Source: Ceriagrion tenellum
Lineage: Eukaryota > Arthropoda > Insecta > Odonata > Coenagrionidae
Direction: 5' to 3'
Length of the DNA: 64,000 nt
Assembly: GCA_963169105.1 (NCBI GenBank)
Contig: OY720642.1
Coordinates: forward strand, 15,246,965 to 15,310,964
This document shows, in pieces, positions 34,628-45,633 of this stretch. A model generated the notes under the pieces. That model made no database searches, had not been told where the DNA came from, and saw only the letters and a list, made by a program, of their open reading frames with translations. Numbering within the stretch: the first letter of the stretch is position 1; every line of letters begins with the position of its first letter. A program made the translations under genes and the position numbers.

Positions 34628-36120
34628 GATGGGACAGCTTCTCGTATTGGGACTGAATGAAATGGACTTAAGAGCTATATATCAAAGCTCGATGCTATAC
34701 AAAGCTCCTGCATTAATCTAACAAAAAATGAACAATACATCATATCCAATGCATGGAGAGTGAAAAATAATAATGTTGAATGACTGCTTCACAAGAGAAG
34801 TAAATAAGAACGCCTGTTTGTTCTTTTAAATAGGGATACTAATCAATAATACTAATATTCTTTTTAAATATTAAATAATTAATTTTAAATGAATCGTGTC
34901 CCTATTCATCGTTCAGAACTTTAATTTAGGCAAATCAGAAGACATTACAAACATTGCCAAAATATTCAATATCCTATAACTATGGTATGATGAAACAATA
35001 TCCCCACCAATTGCTATTGTCCTCACTCACGATATTCATTGGAAGACTCACCACCCTGATTGGGGTGGATTATATTTACCTACAACTAAATTATTGAGTA
35101 AGAGGTGTATTTAGCAACATTGGAAGGAATATAGGAGACATCGTAGGGACACAAGATTGTTAGATGACCACAGGCTGTGCTCTGTGGTCTGTGCTCATGC
35201 ACAGCAAATGCACACGTAGGCATCTGTATCAATTTATTAAGTTGGCTAGAGCGGTTTTCATGAGTCATAGAGTACACAACTTTACAAGTTAGTATAAAAT
35301 AATTCTTCGACAACATTTCACTTGAGCACATCGGTTTATACGATGAAAATCACCATGCACGCAGGAGGTAATTAAAATGAGGCAACAGCTATGTTTTAAA
35401 ATATTCGCCCCAAATAAGACATTGTTAAGACTCGAGTATGAGGAATACCCAAGAATAAGTTCTTCGACAAAATTCAGAAAAAAAAGTACTTGAGAATAAT
35501 GACCAGAAAGTAAGAAAACCAGCACAAGATGGGGAAGGGTGTAGGGCTGCAATCTATCAATCTTAGGAATTAACAACCAATGATGATGACGCGGGTTTAT
35601 GGTGTAAAATTCAAAATTTAATCAAAAATCACAAACGAATACGTGTTTTTTAAATTAAATTTTAATATGTAAATATTTGTATATAAAGTGGCAATGGGCT
35701 ACGTAGTAAAATGGCGTAAATTACTAAGAAATTACGCCGGTAAAGTGAATCTTTCTCACTTTATTCATACATATTACTAATAAGAACACCTATGCAAGGT
35801 TGAGGGAGATCAGCAAATGAGCAAAAAACTGCACCCACCACTATATCAGTCCGCAAGGAAACAATTAAAAATACACCTTGGAGGCTGATGGAATGGAATT
35901 TTTTTGCATAGGGTGTAGATATATCCTGATATTAATATTTTGCAATCACGGAGAAAATGCGGAAATGACTCATTCCCGCGAACCGGTGCAAAGACATACT
36001 CGAAGGGGATGTAATTCGCCATGAAAATATCACTCGAATTAACCAGGATACGGTCACCTCCTAAGTGTATATTCTGTAAATACTTTGGAAAATTATTATT
36101 ATACCGGGACTAGCCATGGA
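34628..36120. other. Unassigned AT-rich DNA with LINE tail scrap
   Basis: No gene is seen. Positions 35520-35590 (GGGCTGCAATCTATCAATCTTAG, then TGATGATGACG) resemble the end of the LINE fragment at 21690-21720. This is probably a short LINE 3' end. Confidence 0.4.
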
Positions 36121-36421
36121 ATTACCTTTACGCAGTCACTCGAAACTGGTCAATAGTACGAAACTCCAAGGATGAAAAATAATTGCACTAACAGGGATTG
36201 TGTGGATAAGTCTTGGACAACTTATTCCTTTGAAAGTCCTCAAAAATCCTCAAATGAGATGAACGCACTGGTATTACCTTTACATAGTAATTCGAAACTG
36301 GTCAAAATTACGAAAGTCCATGGAGGAAAAAAATTACACAGACAGGGATTGTGTGGATAAGTCTTGGACAACTTATTCCTTTAAAGTCCTCAAAAATCCT
36401 CAAATGAGATGGACGCATTGG
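36121..36421 (+). repeat. Tandem duplication, two units of about 152 bases
   Basis: Units begin ATTACCTTTACGCAGTCACT at 36121 and ATTACCTTTACATAGTAATT at 36273. They share CAGGGATTGTGTGGATAAGT and CTTGGACAACTTATTCCTTT. The second unit ends near GGACGCATTGG. Differences are scattered substitutions. Confidence 0.85.
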
Positions 36422-38461
36422 CAGCATGTCAGTCTCAAGCATTACTTTTATCCCACAAGATATCGCCACTTCCATTCATTATTGTATTTAATTGCGTGGA
36501 ATCACCTGAGAGCGTAATTCCCCAATTCCAAATCCTCCTTTAATTTACTTCAAATAATTTGTCATTATAATAGATGCACACTGATACCATAAGCTAAGGG
36601 ATGAATTGATGAGCATCATCTCTCAAGTTGGTGTGGGCGTACACGAGGTATTTTAAACTTAATTCCAGGGGTCCCCTTTGGCTTGATCGTTTGAGTTTAT
36701 GGTCCCTTTTGGCCGTAAGATTGAGGCTTTAATCTTCATCCGTTTAAGCGCAAAACCCAGCCTAACGTCCGCAGCTCATGAGTCATAAACCATGCGTCGT
36801 AAGTTGACGCAGTAATGGAAGTGCCACCAATAAAATGGGCCCAGACCTTGACACGTTGCATAAACTGCATTTTTACAGCTGAAGTTGCTTGCTTAGAGAG
36901 CTGTCTTCTGTGACGCCTCCGGGACAATTTACATTGGAGTGCATGAGTAGCATACTATAGCCCGCACCACATTATTTGCGAGTGTTTTAGGAGTTAATGC
37001 TCGTACCTGAGAAATAGTGGGAATAATTCATAACTTGAGTGTATGTTTTCAAACTGAGTGACAATTTTAATTCCAGTTCAGACAGTTTCCCCATTACATA
37101 AACTTCAAAATAAAGGACTGAATGCATCATATTAGTGGTACCTTATTCAGTATTATTCTGAACTCTATTTGATAGCCAACGAATCATAAAAGAAATGAGC
37201 TTTGGATATCAAAAAGAAGTTGGTTTAGTATTTTTGAGCTATTTGGTATAGCATTAAGCAATGTGGTAATGTTCTAAATGACCACATTTCTTGCGAAAAC
37301 CAGAGTTCACCAAACAAATACTGTAAAATATTAACTGCCTCTCTACTAAAAATACTATAAACTTACATTATGCATTGCGTCCCAATCTGTAGGTGCACCG
37401 CACATATCTCCTAGAAGTGGGTCGCGGGCAGTGGCATGTGGTACCACAGTGGGTTTTAGAAGGGACTCTAGCTCGAAGAGAAGGTTGAAAGCGTACCTAG
37501 GGCACTATTTGGCTGAGGTAGCGGTGAAAAGGTGCCAAAACCAAAACCGGCCACCAGAATACCGTATTCGTTAGCGGGGAAAGCTGGACGTAGCGTGGGT
37601 TTCGCGAAGGCTGGTAACCATGCTTAGCCTGATTCACACCATCTAGTTCTGCGTCCGCTCTCATTCTAAAATCTTTGCTCAACGTTTCTTGAAAGGGCAT
37701 GGCGTCATGGAAACGTCCTGGCAGCCTAAATGTTGTTTTGAAAACTCTTTGATGACTTCGCCACCATCAAATTTCTCTCGTCTTGAACGGCTCTAAAAAC
37801 TCTTTAATCGGTTTGACGCCTCAAGCGCGCGGCCATTAGCCTTCCCAGGATTCCGCCTGCTTCTCAAGAGATGCGAGAAGAACACAAGTCTCAGGATGGC
37901 CTCCAGGGGAGGACGAGCATAAATTTCATCTGAATCACATTACGAAGCTTTTATTTTTCTCTCATAATCGTAATCCGTCTCCGAAGCTTTAAACTCGCCT
38001 AAGACGCCTTTGGTCGAGTGAAAGTCTTAACAATTATTCATGATCAAGGATTATCGAACTCCTGCTTTAAATATCCCACCAAACGGTTTGATGTTCTATG
38101 CTTTCTGCTCAACGTTTGTTGTTCAAAGGAAATGAAATGGTGCTAAACGGGCTATGCTCCATCCAGACTTACTGCACAAATTCAAAGAATAGCCTCGAGT
38201 GACCGAAGCCCAGATTAGCGGCGGAAGGCTTAGTATCGCCCCATTAAGAGACGTCCAATGTGATACAAACAGGACAGTCAGTACTTGGATTGTGAGAGGT
38301 GTGTATGTAATGGAGAATAAGAATGTACATGAAATGAATAGGAGACTGTTTGATACTAAAGTATTCCTGAAACCAAGCACAACGGACGGCATTTTGCCAC
38401 TACTAGTGGCTAACCGTTAAAAATAGACGACTGTATTTGCAGAGTGTGTTTTTGCATCACC
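36422..38461. other. Unassigned intronic DNA
   Basis: Positions 37400-37900 and 38150-38400 are GC-richer and have short frames on both strands that match no family I know. Nothing else is recognised. Confidence 0.45.
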
Positions 38462-38705
38462 TGTTCTCATTCAAGGAACCTGACTGTCTGTCTCAATTGT
38501 TTAAGTCTGCACCTAGTTCTCGTAGGGTCTTGACTAGAAGCAACCCCTAATGCTTTTCTTTCCTGCTCATCGCACCACCAAATTTAGTGATTCATTTGTT
38601 GTCACGTCAACTAAAATATGGAATTCATTGCCAGTAAATGTTAAAAACATTAAATCAATCGAAAATTTTGAAAGTAAAAATTATGATTTTTTTCTAAATT
38701 TATAA
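38462..38705 (+). pseudogene. LINE C-terminal relic (CR1/Jockey-like)
   Basis: KEPDCLSQLFKSAPSSRRVL, a frame shift, then HRTTKFSDSFVVTSTKIWNS and LPVNVKNIKSIENFESK. The string F.V..(T)KIWNSLP followed by a short basic tail is the characteristic end of many CR1/L2/Jockey LINE proteins. It stops at TAA about 38705. Confidence 0.75.
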
Positions 38706-38839
38706 TAGCACTTTTGTCGAAACCTACATATGCATTTACTGTATAATTTTTCTTTTTCTTTTTATGTCACAAATGAACATGTATGCAAATGTTTGTATTT
38801 CTTCTCTTCAGGGTTCGTACCCAGAGTGATAATAAATTA

Positions 38840-39490
38840 TTTACTTCCTTACTTACTACCAATGCTGGTGGGTTAGCGTTGTGGCCACGAACTGAGTTCA
38901 ACTTTCACAAAATTTTAGGTCTGGGATTCATCCAAGAGAGAGGGAGAGTTATGACGCCAGTACGGACATGCATATTAGTATCCCCTGAATTGCTCTGGTT
39001 CCGCATGAAAGTAGGCAGTCTAAGAGTTGTGATTGTGGCATGTCACACACATCTTATGAAGGAGAAAGTGACTGTGAAGTAAGAAAGTTTAAGGGAAAGC
39101 TGTGATTGGCGCTGAATGAAATTGACCCCAGTGAGAAAATGATTGTACTAGACTACATGAATGCCTGGGATGATATTCGCTTGGATGAATATGAGAGAGT
39201 GGTTTGGCCTTTTGGTTACCGTCGAGTGAGTGGTAATGGTGAAACTTGATGAGTCTGAGCGTGGAAAAAGGACTGTATGTCTGAAATGCATGGTTTCACT
39301 AATGTATCAAAATTCGTATTTACCCATGAAATAGGGATAATTGTTAGAGCATGAAGGGTTCCATCTTGTATGATGAGATATTAGTACAGTTTGAGACACG
39401 AGAACGATAAGCTGTACCATACGTTGGGGAGACCAATATTTGGGACACGAGGCGGTTTCCAGGGTTACCTACTGATGACAATTCATAATT
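38840..39490 (+). pseudogene. LINE apurinic endonuclease-like domain relic
   Basis: Frames read MKVGSLRVVIVACHTHLMKE, then MIVLDYMNAWDDIRLDEYER, VVWPFGYRRVSGNGE. Further on is a region resembling KFTYTHEIG..RSMIDYILYDEI and DTRRFPG. The D(Y)MNAW motif corresponds to the GDxNAW strand of exonuclease-endonuclease-phosphatase domains of LINEs. The frame is broken repeatedly. Confidence 0.7.
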
Positions 39491-39760
39491 GGATGGCAAC
39501 TAAGAAATTTATCGTAAAAAAATAGATTGCAACAAAATCAGTCAAAATTCGTGGTTTAAGAGTATTTAAGAGAGATTAAGAAGATTAATTTGAGTATCTG
39601 TAAAGGTTCATATAATCATAGCTATCTGGAGTTTGTTGTCCTTTTTCAAGAGTTCTGCGGGTTGACTGTAAGATGATTGAGAATGCTTACGAGAGAAAAC
39701 GTTCTTCGCTTCCTACAAATTACACTTTGTTCGCCGGACGATTCTACTGGCCCGTATGTT

Positions 39761-39935
39761 CCTGAAATCCCGATAGGCTGCTTAGCCTGTCATCAGGTTT
39801 TCCAGGGACCGTACCAACAGAACTTGACATACCTCCATGCCCTGGGTGGTAAAAAACCCACCCAGGCTGGACTCGAACCAGCGACCCTCAGTTTAGCTGG
39901 CGAGGACTTTACTCCGCCGCCACCACGCCGGCAAA
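39761..39935 (-). mobile_element. tRNA-derived SINE
   Basis: The minus strand starts GCCGGCGTGGTGGCGGCGGA (A-box region) and has the B box GGTTCGAGTCC about 50 bases on. The hairpin CCTGGGTGG/CCACCCAGG (39841-39866) follows. The tail continues to CCTGATGACAGG near 39785-39797 and GGGATTTCAGG. There is no tRNA-like closure at the 3' side, so it is not a functional tRNA. Confidence 0.65.
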
Positions 39936-41710
39936 AAGATACCACACGACATATTGGCCCACATCCGGTGTACCAAGAGAAAAATGCATTATCAACCTAG
40001 TACAAAATCTTTACTGTTTTTTTTTGAATCAGTAAATCACTTGATGCAGGGAAAAGATGAAGCCAAATGAGACTTTGTGAAAATGAAGGAAACTGCAGTC
40101 GAAAGTTGAAAATATCACCAAGTCTCAGTCAATTATCCATTAGTTTTCACGCATATCGCTCCACTCATTTGCTCTTTAATATTATTACTTCTTCCTAGCT
40201 TGCCATATAGAATTTCAAAGTTTTGGCATTAGCATAAAAATATTTGTGCAGTATATCTCCTTTGTTGCTGTTATATAATAGGAAGTATTTCTTGTGTGCC
40301 CATACTCTTCATAAAGGTTTTATAAAAAAACATTATTATTCAAATATTCACTCCACCACTCAAATAGTGCAAAGCTTTAAAAATAACATTTTACAAATCG
40401 ATTTCTGCAAACTACATGAATAAATACTAGACAGAGTCGTTAGCTTAACAGGCAAAGCAAACCATTATTAAACGGAAAAAATTGCGAAAGGAAATGAAAG
40501 TGTACACGGCCAAAAATGAATGCCAAATAAGCCCAGATGAATGATCTTCTTCCATTCATTGGCTGCGTCTATCGCCCAGAATCTGACGAGTTTCATTGAG
40601 CGCAGTAACGTAGGATTAAACTCCACTTTCACTCGCGGGATTAAACTCCAATAAACACATAAGAGTTCGAAATAAATTTGGTAGACAGTGCGATATCGTT
40701 TGAATATCATTGTTAACGTAGGATTGAATACGCTACAAGTAAAGGGCATAAATTCGAACGTTCAGGTTAGGTTCTGAGTTCCCGGCGTAAGTGCACTCTG
40801 CATTGCACCAATAAATCTCCAACACGGTCTTCAATCGAGTCCATAAAGGCAGTCGGATGGCCACATAGGTTCGGATGAATGGGCGGATGTGTCCATTTCA
40901 GGGAGAATAATTCATTCTGATACATCGCGAGGCCAGATTGCAAGTTCTCGGCGCGGGAAATATTCAGTGCTTCCTATGCTTCCGGTGGACACATGGAAAA
41001 GCCGCGAGACCACAGTAAATACAAAAAAAATCTTGGACGAAATTGGAGCGGTGAAAAATCATAAATTATCATAATTCTACTTATTTTAACAGACACCGTC
41101 GTCGATAAACATAACGACTATTTGCGAGAATTTGGAAAGACGGAATGATTAAGGGCACTAAATATATATATTTAAAAACGCAATTATACTTACTGCACTA
41201 TTAAATATGCACCAATGTGGTATAATGCGACTCCAATGAAGTAACTGTAGATGTGAAAACAGGAATCTCCGGGAATTTAAAACCACTTATGGTTTTGCCT
41301 AGCTCAGCCACTCATTGTTACTCCACAAGAAGTGGTAACTCTTCATTCTTCTATTTGTTAAAGTTATGAATGTTTATCACGTTGATCCAATCAAAAGGAT
41401 GAATTCAAAGCCATGAGGCTCTGTAACTGTGGCAAATACCTATATATTTAGATCTCCAGGTTACCACTGAAAGTCGATACCTATCGCGTTTACAACGAGC
41501 ATGTTTCCGCAGTGTTTTCACATACTGTTTTCTCGTTCCAAACCCCATCTCCTTTGAGCACTGTAGTCGCCTTTTCATCATATGCGCTTAGAGAGCTTGG
41601 GCTACTCTACGTTTGTTTAGAAGGCACTTACCATGAAAGATGATTTCTAGTGTACCGTGGTGGAAAATTTTCCGTAATAATCTGGCAAAAGAGCAAAGAT
41701 TCCAAAGAGG
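39936..41710. other. Unassigned intronic DNA
   Basis: No gene or known repeat. GGATTAAACTCCA occurs twice near 40613 and 40640. Confidence 0.45.
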
Positions 41711-42080
41711 GAGTGTGTGCAAAGCTTCTTCTGATATTAGAAAAAATATTAACTGTAGAAAGGGCACAATGAAAGAAAGTTATTAAAATATAATTCACTT
41801 TAACTTTAAAATATAATTCACTTCACTGTGCACCATGTCGGAAACGATTGCCTTAGAGACCAAGAGATGAGTACACGGAGCGTAAGTTTGGCAACAGCGG
41901 TTTAGAGGGAGTTGTGCAAAGCTTTTTTCTGATATTAGAAAAAATGTTAACTGTTGAAAGTACACAATGAAAGAAAGTTATTTTAAAAAATATTCACTTG
42001 AACTGTGCACCATGTCGAAAACGATTGCCTAGAGACCAAGAGATGAGTTCACGTAGCGTAAGTTAGGCAACGGCGTTTTC
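41711..42080 (-). repeat. Tandem duplication related to SINE tail
   Basis: Two units of about 200 bases share GTGCAAAGCTT, CTGATATTAGAAAAAAT, TGAAAGAAAGTTATT, TGTGCACCATGTCG and GACCAAGAGATGAGT. The end segment CGTAAGTTAGGCAACGGCG also matches the SINE-like element at 54700-54975. The duplicated unit probably derives from that repeat. Confidence 0.75.
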
Positions 42081-42496
42081 CATAAGGCCCGTGCCTTCAA
42101 CAAAGTGTGGAACGCTCTATAGAAGCGTGAACGGAACCGTGGGATGGTTTCATGCGACGGCACACGAGTTGAAAGTAGAGTGAACGGAGTGAGACGCATT
42201 CTCCACTTGGAATCCAAAGCGTTCCTCCTCTCTCTCTCCCTCATCCCCCCCCCTCCACCGTGGTCCTCTCCCACAGGGCTCCATTCTCGCACCGGCGGGT
42301 TGCAAAATTCACGCCACAGCCGCTCCGCCGCCGCCGTCGGCACTAGGGTTGGGCGATGTTCTCCTTGAGGATGAAACGTTAATGAATGGAATCGGGTGGG
42401 TGGGTGGAGAGGATGGAAGGGAGATGATAAAGGGGGGGGGGCTTGGAGGAGGAGGAGAAGGGGTTGGAAATTAAGTGGGAGGGGCGGGGAATTCGA
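42081..42496. other. GC-rich stretch
   Basis: C-rich at 42225-42290 and G-rich at 42400-42480. The minus-strand frame (42029-42343) is open but low-complexity and unrecognised. No gene is called. Confidence 0.4.
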
Positions 42497-42930
42497 GGGG
42501 CGAAGCGATTGGCCCTGAATCCCAAGAACCTATAGAGAAAGTCGTCGTTCTCAATGAAGCAGATGGAGAGGGCAGGACGCCATCGAACTGTTACCTGACA
42601 ACCAACATATCCACCATATTGCTCCCCCCCTGTTCTTTCATTGCTTGTCTTTGAATTGCCATGCAGATGAAGATGTTTTTCAGAGGAAACCCGATCTCTA
42701 CCTGAGTGTCTTGTGGAGGGTACCTCAAGTACAGTACTCCGTCTGTCGGATGAGACGCTAAACCGCGGTCCACTTGGCGCCTTTCGTTTAGAGCAGGCCA
42801 ATGCCGACGCCGGGTTTCTATCCTCCCTTCCTCCCTTACCTATCCCCTATGGCGAAAATGACCTTGGCTGTCGTTCACCTCCCCAAATGTCCAATCCAAT
42901 GTTTGAATTGCACGGGGAATGGTCTTATTA
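42497..42930 (-). mobile_element. SINE-like family B element interrupted by SINE A
   Basis: The minus strand holds a tRNA-like segment near 42505-42550 with a B-box-like GGGATTCAGGGCC. It also has the stretch CATCGAACTGTTACCTGACA, shared with 50466-50487. The copy resumes at 42912 after the SINE A insertion, judged against the copy at 52050-52220. Confidence 0.5.
42660..42901 (+). mobile_element. SINE family A, 5'-truncated copy nested in family B
   Basis: Starts in GATGAAGATGTTTTTCAG and continues through GAGTGTCTTGTGGAGGG, TCTGTCGGATGAGACG, GGCGCCTTTCG and CCTATCCCCTATGGCG to CCAATCCAAT. TTTGAATTGC flanks it on both sides (42650-42659 and 42902-42911), a 10-base target-site duplication. 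The tRNA-like head is missing. Confidence 0.85.
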
Positions 42931-43120
42931 GAAGGCATAAAGCAAAAATGTCTATATTATGTTGAAAATTTAAGACAATTAACTCTAAAAACATTCATTA
43001 GTTACTTTTACCTATTGAGTTGACTTAATTTTACAGTTTTTTGCTGGGAATACGGATCATTAATAATTTAAAAAAATAAAATATATGCATAAATAGTGCA
43101 TTTTAGGTACTAAATATATA

Positions 43121-43287
43121 CCAGGGTTGAAATTTGCCATGAAAAATTATTTGACTTGTCCGGGATCAGAACCCGGATCTCCCAATTGTCGGTTAGATGT
43201 GTTAGCCAGTTGACCGGCAATTTGGAGATCCGGGTTCGAATCCCGATCAAGTCAAATGATTTTTTTCATGGTGAATTTCAACCCTGG
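43121..43287. repeat. Palindrome built from tRNA-like sequence
   Basis: CCAGGGTTGAAATTTGCCATG at the left is matched by its complement ending TTCAACCCTGG. Inside, both arms contain GACTTG..CGGGATTCGAACCCGGATCTCC, that is, a tRNA B box and T-stem in opposite orientations. Between them lies GGTTAGATGTGTTAGCC. It looks like two SINE heads joined head to head. Confidence 0.75.
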
Positions 43288-43860
43288 TGGGTATGCACCC
43301 GTGCGAGTGACTTCGTACCACATCATTTGTTTATGCAATGATTGGAAATTGACTAAATATTTCAAGTGCGATATCGATAGAAAATATCGTAAATTTGCAA
43401 AATTAGGGCGATATGCCGTTAGTGCTAATGTAAATAAGGGGGAATGAAGATGGCGGTCTCCGCGACAGCTTCGAGCTTTGCCCACTATATGGAAAGCGCC
43501 ACCTGACTCAATGGTCGTTCCGGAATGGCGTGTTTGCCTCTTTCCTTCTGCACTCCTCAGCACTCACTCCCCCACCATTCCATTTCCCATTTGTTATACA
43601 CGTTCCTCGCTCGCTGCTCTCATCGAGTCGAGCAAGACCGGCCGAATTATTCATCGGAGCGACTCCTTCGTCGGGCACAATCTCCTACCCTCTCTCTCTC
43701 TCCTATCCTCCCCTTCCCTCCCCCTTCCTCCCCCTCCACTCCGTGCAACCACTCCCCTTCGCTCCCACACAACTTCATTCTTGTGTGAAATTTACGGCAA
43801 AAAATTACATTTACCTTTGGGGAGTTGTGTTTGAATCGTTCCAGATGATTTAAAACACCT
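43288..43860. other. Pyrimidine-rich GC-rich stretch
   Basis: Positions 43520-43770 are dominated by C and T on the plus strand. Open frames in all plus frames reflect this. No gene is called. Confidence 0.45.
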
Positions 43861-43945
43861 AACTAAGGAGATATGAAAGCTTCCGCGGAGTGGTCTTGTA
43901 TCATGAAGGCTTTCGGGTTTTCTTCCGCGCTGCGACATCTTTGTT

Positions 43946-43983
43946 GACTACAGTTTCGCGAGCGTTCCAGCTCGCTTCTTCAG
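43946..43983 (-). ncRNA. Solo hammerhead-like motif with perfect helix II
   Basis: On the minus strand: CTGAAGA, one unpaired A, GCGAGC/GCTCGC with loop TGGAAC (six GC-rich pairs), GAAA, then CTGTAG and TC giving a GUC triplet. ACT and AGT around GU can pair as helix III. Helix I flanks do not pair well. The segment lies in about 43860-44100, which shows no obvious inverted arm. Confidence 0.45.
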
Positions 43984-44117
43984 GTCGAAGTGACCTAAGT
44001 AAGGAGTCACGTGGTAATGAAAACGGAATGGTAACGAAATGCCTAACTATGGAGTCACGTGGTAAAACAAGGAACGGTTCGAGAATTTGGTGCGTTTCAG
44101 TCGCTCGGATGTACAAC

Positions 44118-44664
44118 TTAAGGTGGTCCGAGCGAGATAGTTCCCTAGTCATAATAGAGACCATCTGTAGGTCTGCTGTAGGTCACATCAATTAAATATA
44201 GCATTATTAATGGTGCAATAATATAGTTTTATATGACAGAAATTGTGAGTAATTAAAAGAAAATATCCAAATTAGTCTTTAACTTGACTCATTTTTTTCG
44301 TACGGTGCGTTTGAATCTACTTCAAAACGGGAGGTTTTTTGTGATACCCAAGATCCTACTGTGGCGACAATATGATTAATTTTCAAAAATATTTGAGAAA
44401 GCATACAAACTACAACCTGTTAGTTTTTTTTACGACATCTAAGTGTTATAAATAGCTCATTTTGTAAATAATGTCTCTCTGGAGTGCATACACGCACCAT
44501 TTCCCACGTAAAAGGGCTGGTATTTTTTGGCAAATATCTCCGAAAGTAATGTGGTAAGGGGTTAAATTTTTGGTGTTATTAGAAGGGTGAGAAATAATTC
44601 TTTAAAGTGAGACCAAATTAATTGATTTATAAGCAAAATGATTTTTCGCTCGAACTACCTTAAG
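44118..44664 (+). mobile_element. MITE family C, copy 4
   Basis: Begins TTAAGGTGGTCCGAGCGAGA and ends TTTTTCGCTCGAACTACCTTAA, the clearest inverted ends in the family. The interior contains AATGGTGCAATAATATAG, GGAGTGCATACACGC and AAAAGGGCTGGTATTTTTTG. TTAA lies at both extremes. Confidence 0.88.
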
Positions 44665-45633
44665 GGGCTGATATGTTGTTCATGACGTCGTTCATCGCGA
44701 TATTCAACTCCATCAGCAAAATTTCCGCGAAAAAAACTGGCTGTTTGAGATTTTTCGAGTAGCAAAAATGCACAAAAATCTCGACCCCTTCGTGATTAGC
44801 GACTCCTATCGTGATCTAAATTAGCGCTAGTGGTTCAAATACGATTCCCCAGGACTGAGATTCGAGAACAGACACCTCTGATTCTCTCCGAGTGCTACAA
44901 AGAGTTAAGCCCCCAAGGAGTCCTCTTCCTCGGTTAATTTCATGGAGGCCTTAAGGTACGAGTTACCCCTGCCGGTTCTCTTGCATATAATACCATAAAA
45001 TACCCGAGAGTGAGCGCTAAGCGCCACAGTACATAAGATAAATCCCAAAATTAACCACGAAAATGTTTATATGGACGACTTCAAAGTACTGCGGAGTCGG
45101 CTTCGCAGTAACTTTAACGGAGTGACCCGCTAAGAGTCACACACTGGTGCTTTGATTCACTGTGAATTTCATTACCCTTTCTTATCTTTTAGAGCACCAT
45201 TTTAAAAAAATAAGAGTTTGAAATCTTGTGTGTCAGCGGCGTTAAAATCCATTAAAATCCAATTTTATAATAGGTATATGTGATAAGATTACCTATTGGC
45301 CAGCTTTTCTAAATACAGTGAGACGGAGAGCAATATATATTTTATCTTTTTAGATTACAACCGAGTGCAAATTGGGATTTTACTTCAAGACCTACTGCTG
45401 TTTTAGGGTTCGAACCCATGTCCTCGAAGCGGTGAGTCAGTGGCCGAGATATCCGGTTGAAAAATCACACGTGGTGTGGGTAAATACAGAATTTGGTGCG
45501 CAACCCGCCGCCGCCGCGGTCACCTCCCATTAGCATTCACCTCTCTAAGAGGCCGATTTTTGCGGGAATGGATGAAATGTGTTCCTCATGAAAGCAATGT
45601 AAATTTTCCCTCCCTCCAGGGGTCTTCTATTTC
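44665..45633. other. Unassigned DNA with a tRNA-like box
   Basis: On the minus strand at about 45400-45465, GGGTTCGAACCC follows a CGGCCACTGACTCACCGCTT-like segment. This fits a tRNA-derived SINE head, but no body or duplication was recognised. Nothing else is identified. Confidence 0.4.

Noticed and set aside
37497..37700. Minus-strand frame MPFQETLSKDFRMRADAELD...
   Set aside because: Looks protein-like over a short stretch, but no family was recognised and no repeats or splice sites support it.
39862..39932. Functional tRNA gene on the minus strand
   Set aside because: A and B boxes are present, but acceptor ends do not pair and the sequence continues into a SINE body.
42379..42801. 140-codon minus-strand frame
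   Set aside because: Spans the junction of SINE A and the family B repeat, so it is a composite of repeats.
43231..43255. Functional tRNA gene
   Set aside because: The B box and T-stem are good, but the sequence is part of a palindrome and no complete cloverleaf with paired acceptor arm forms.
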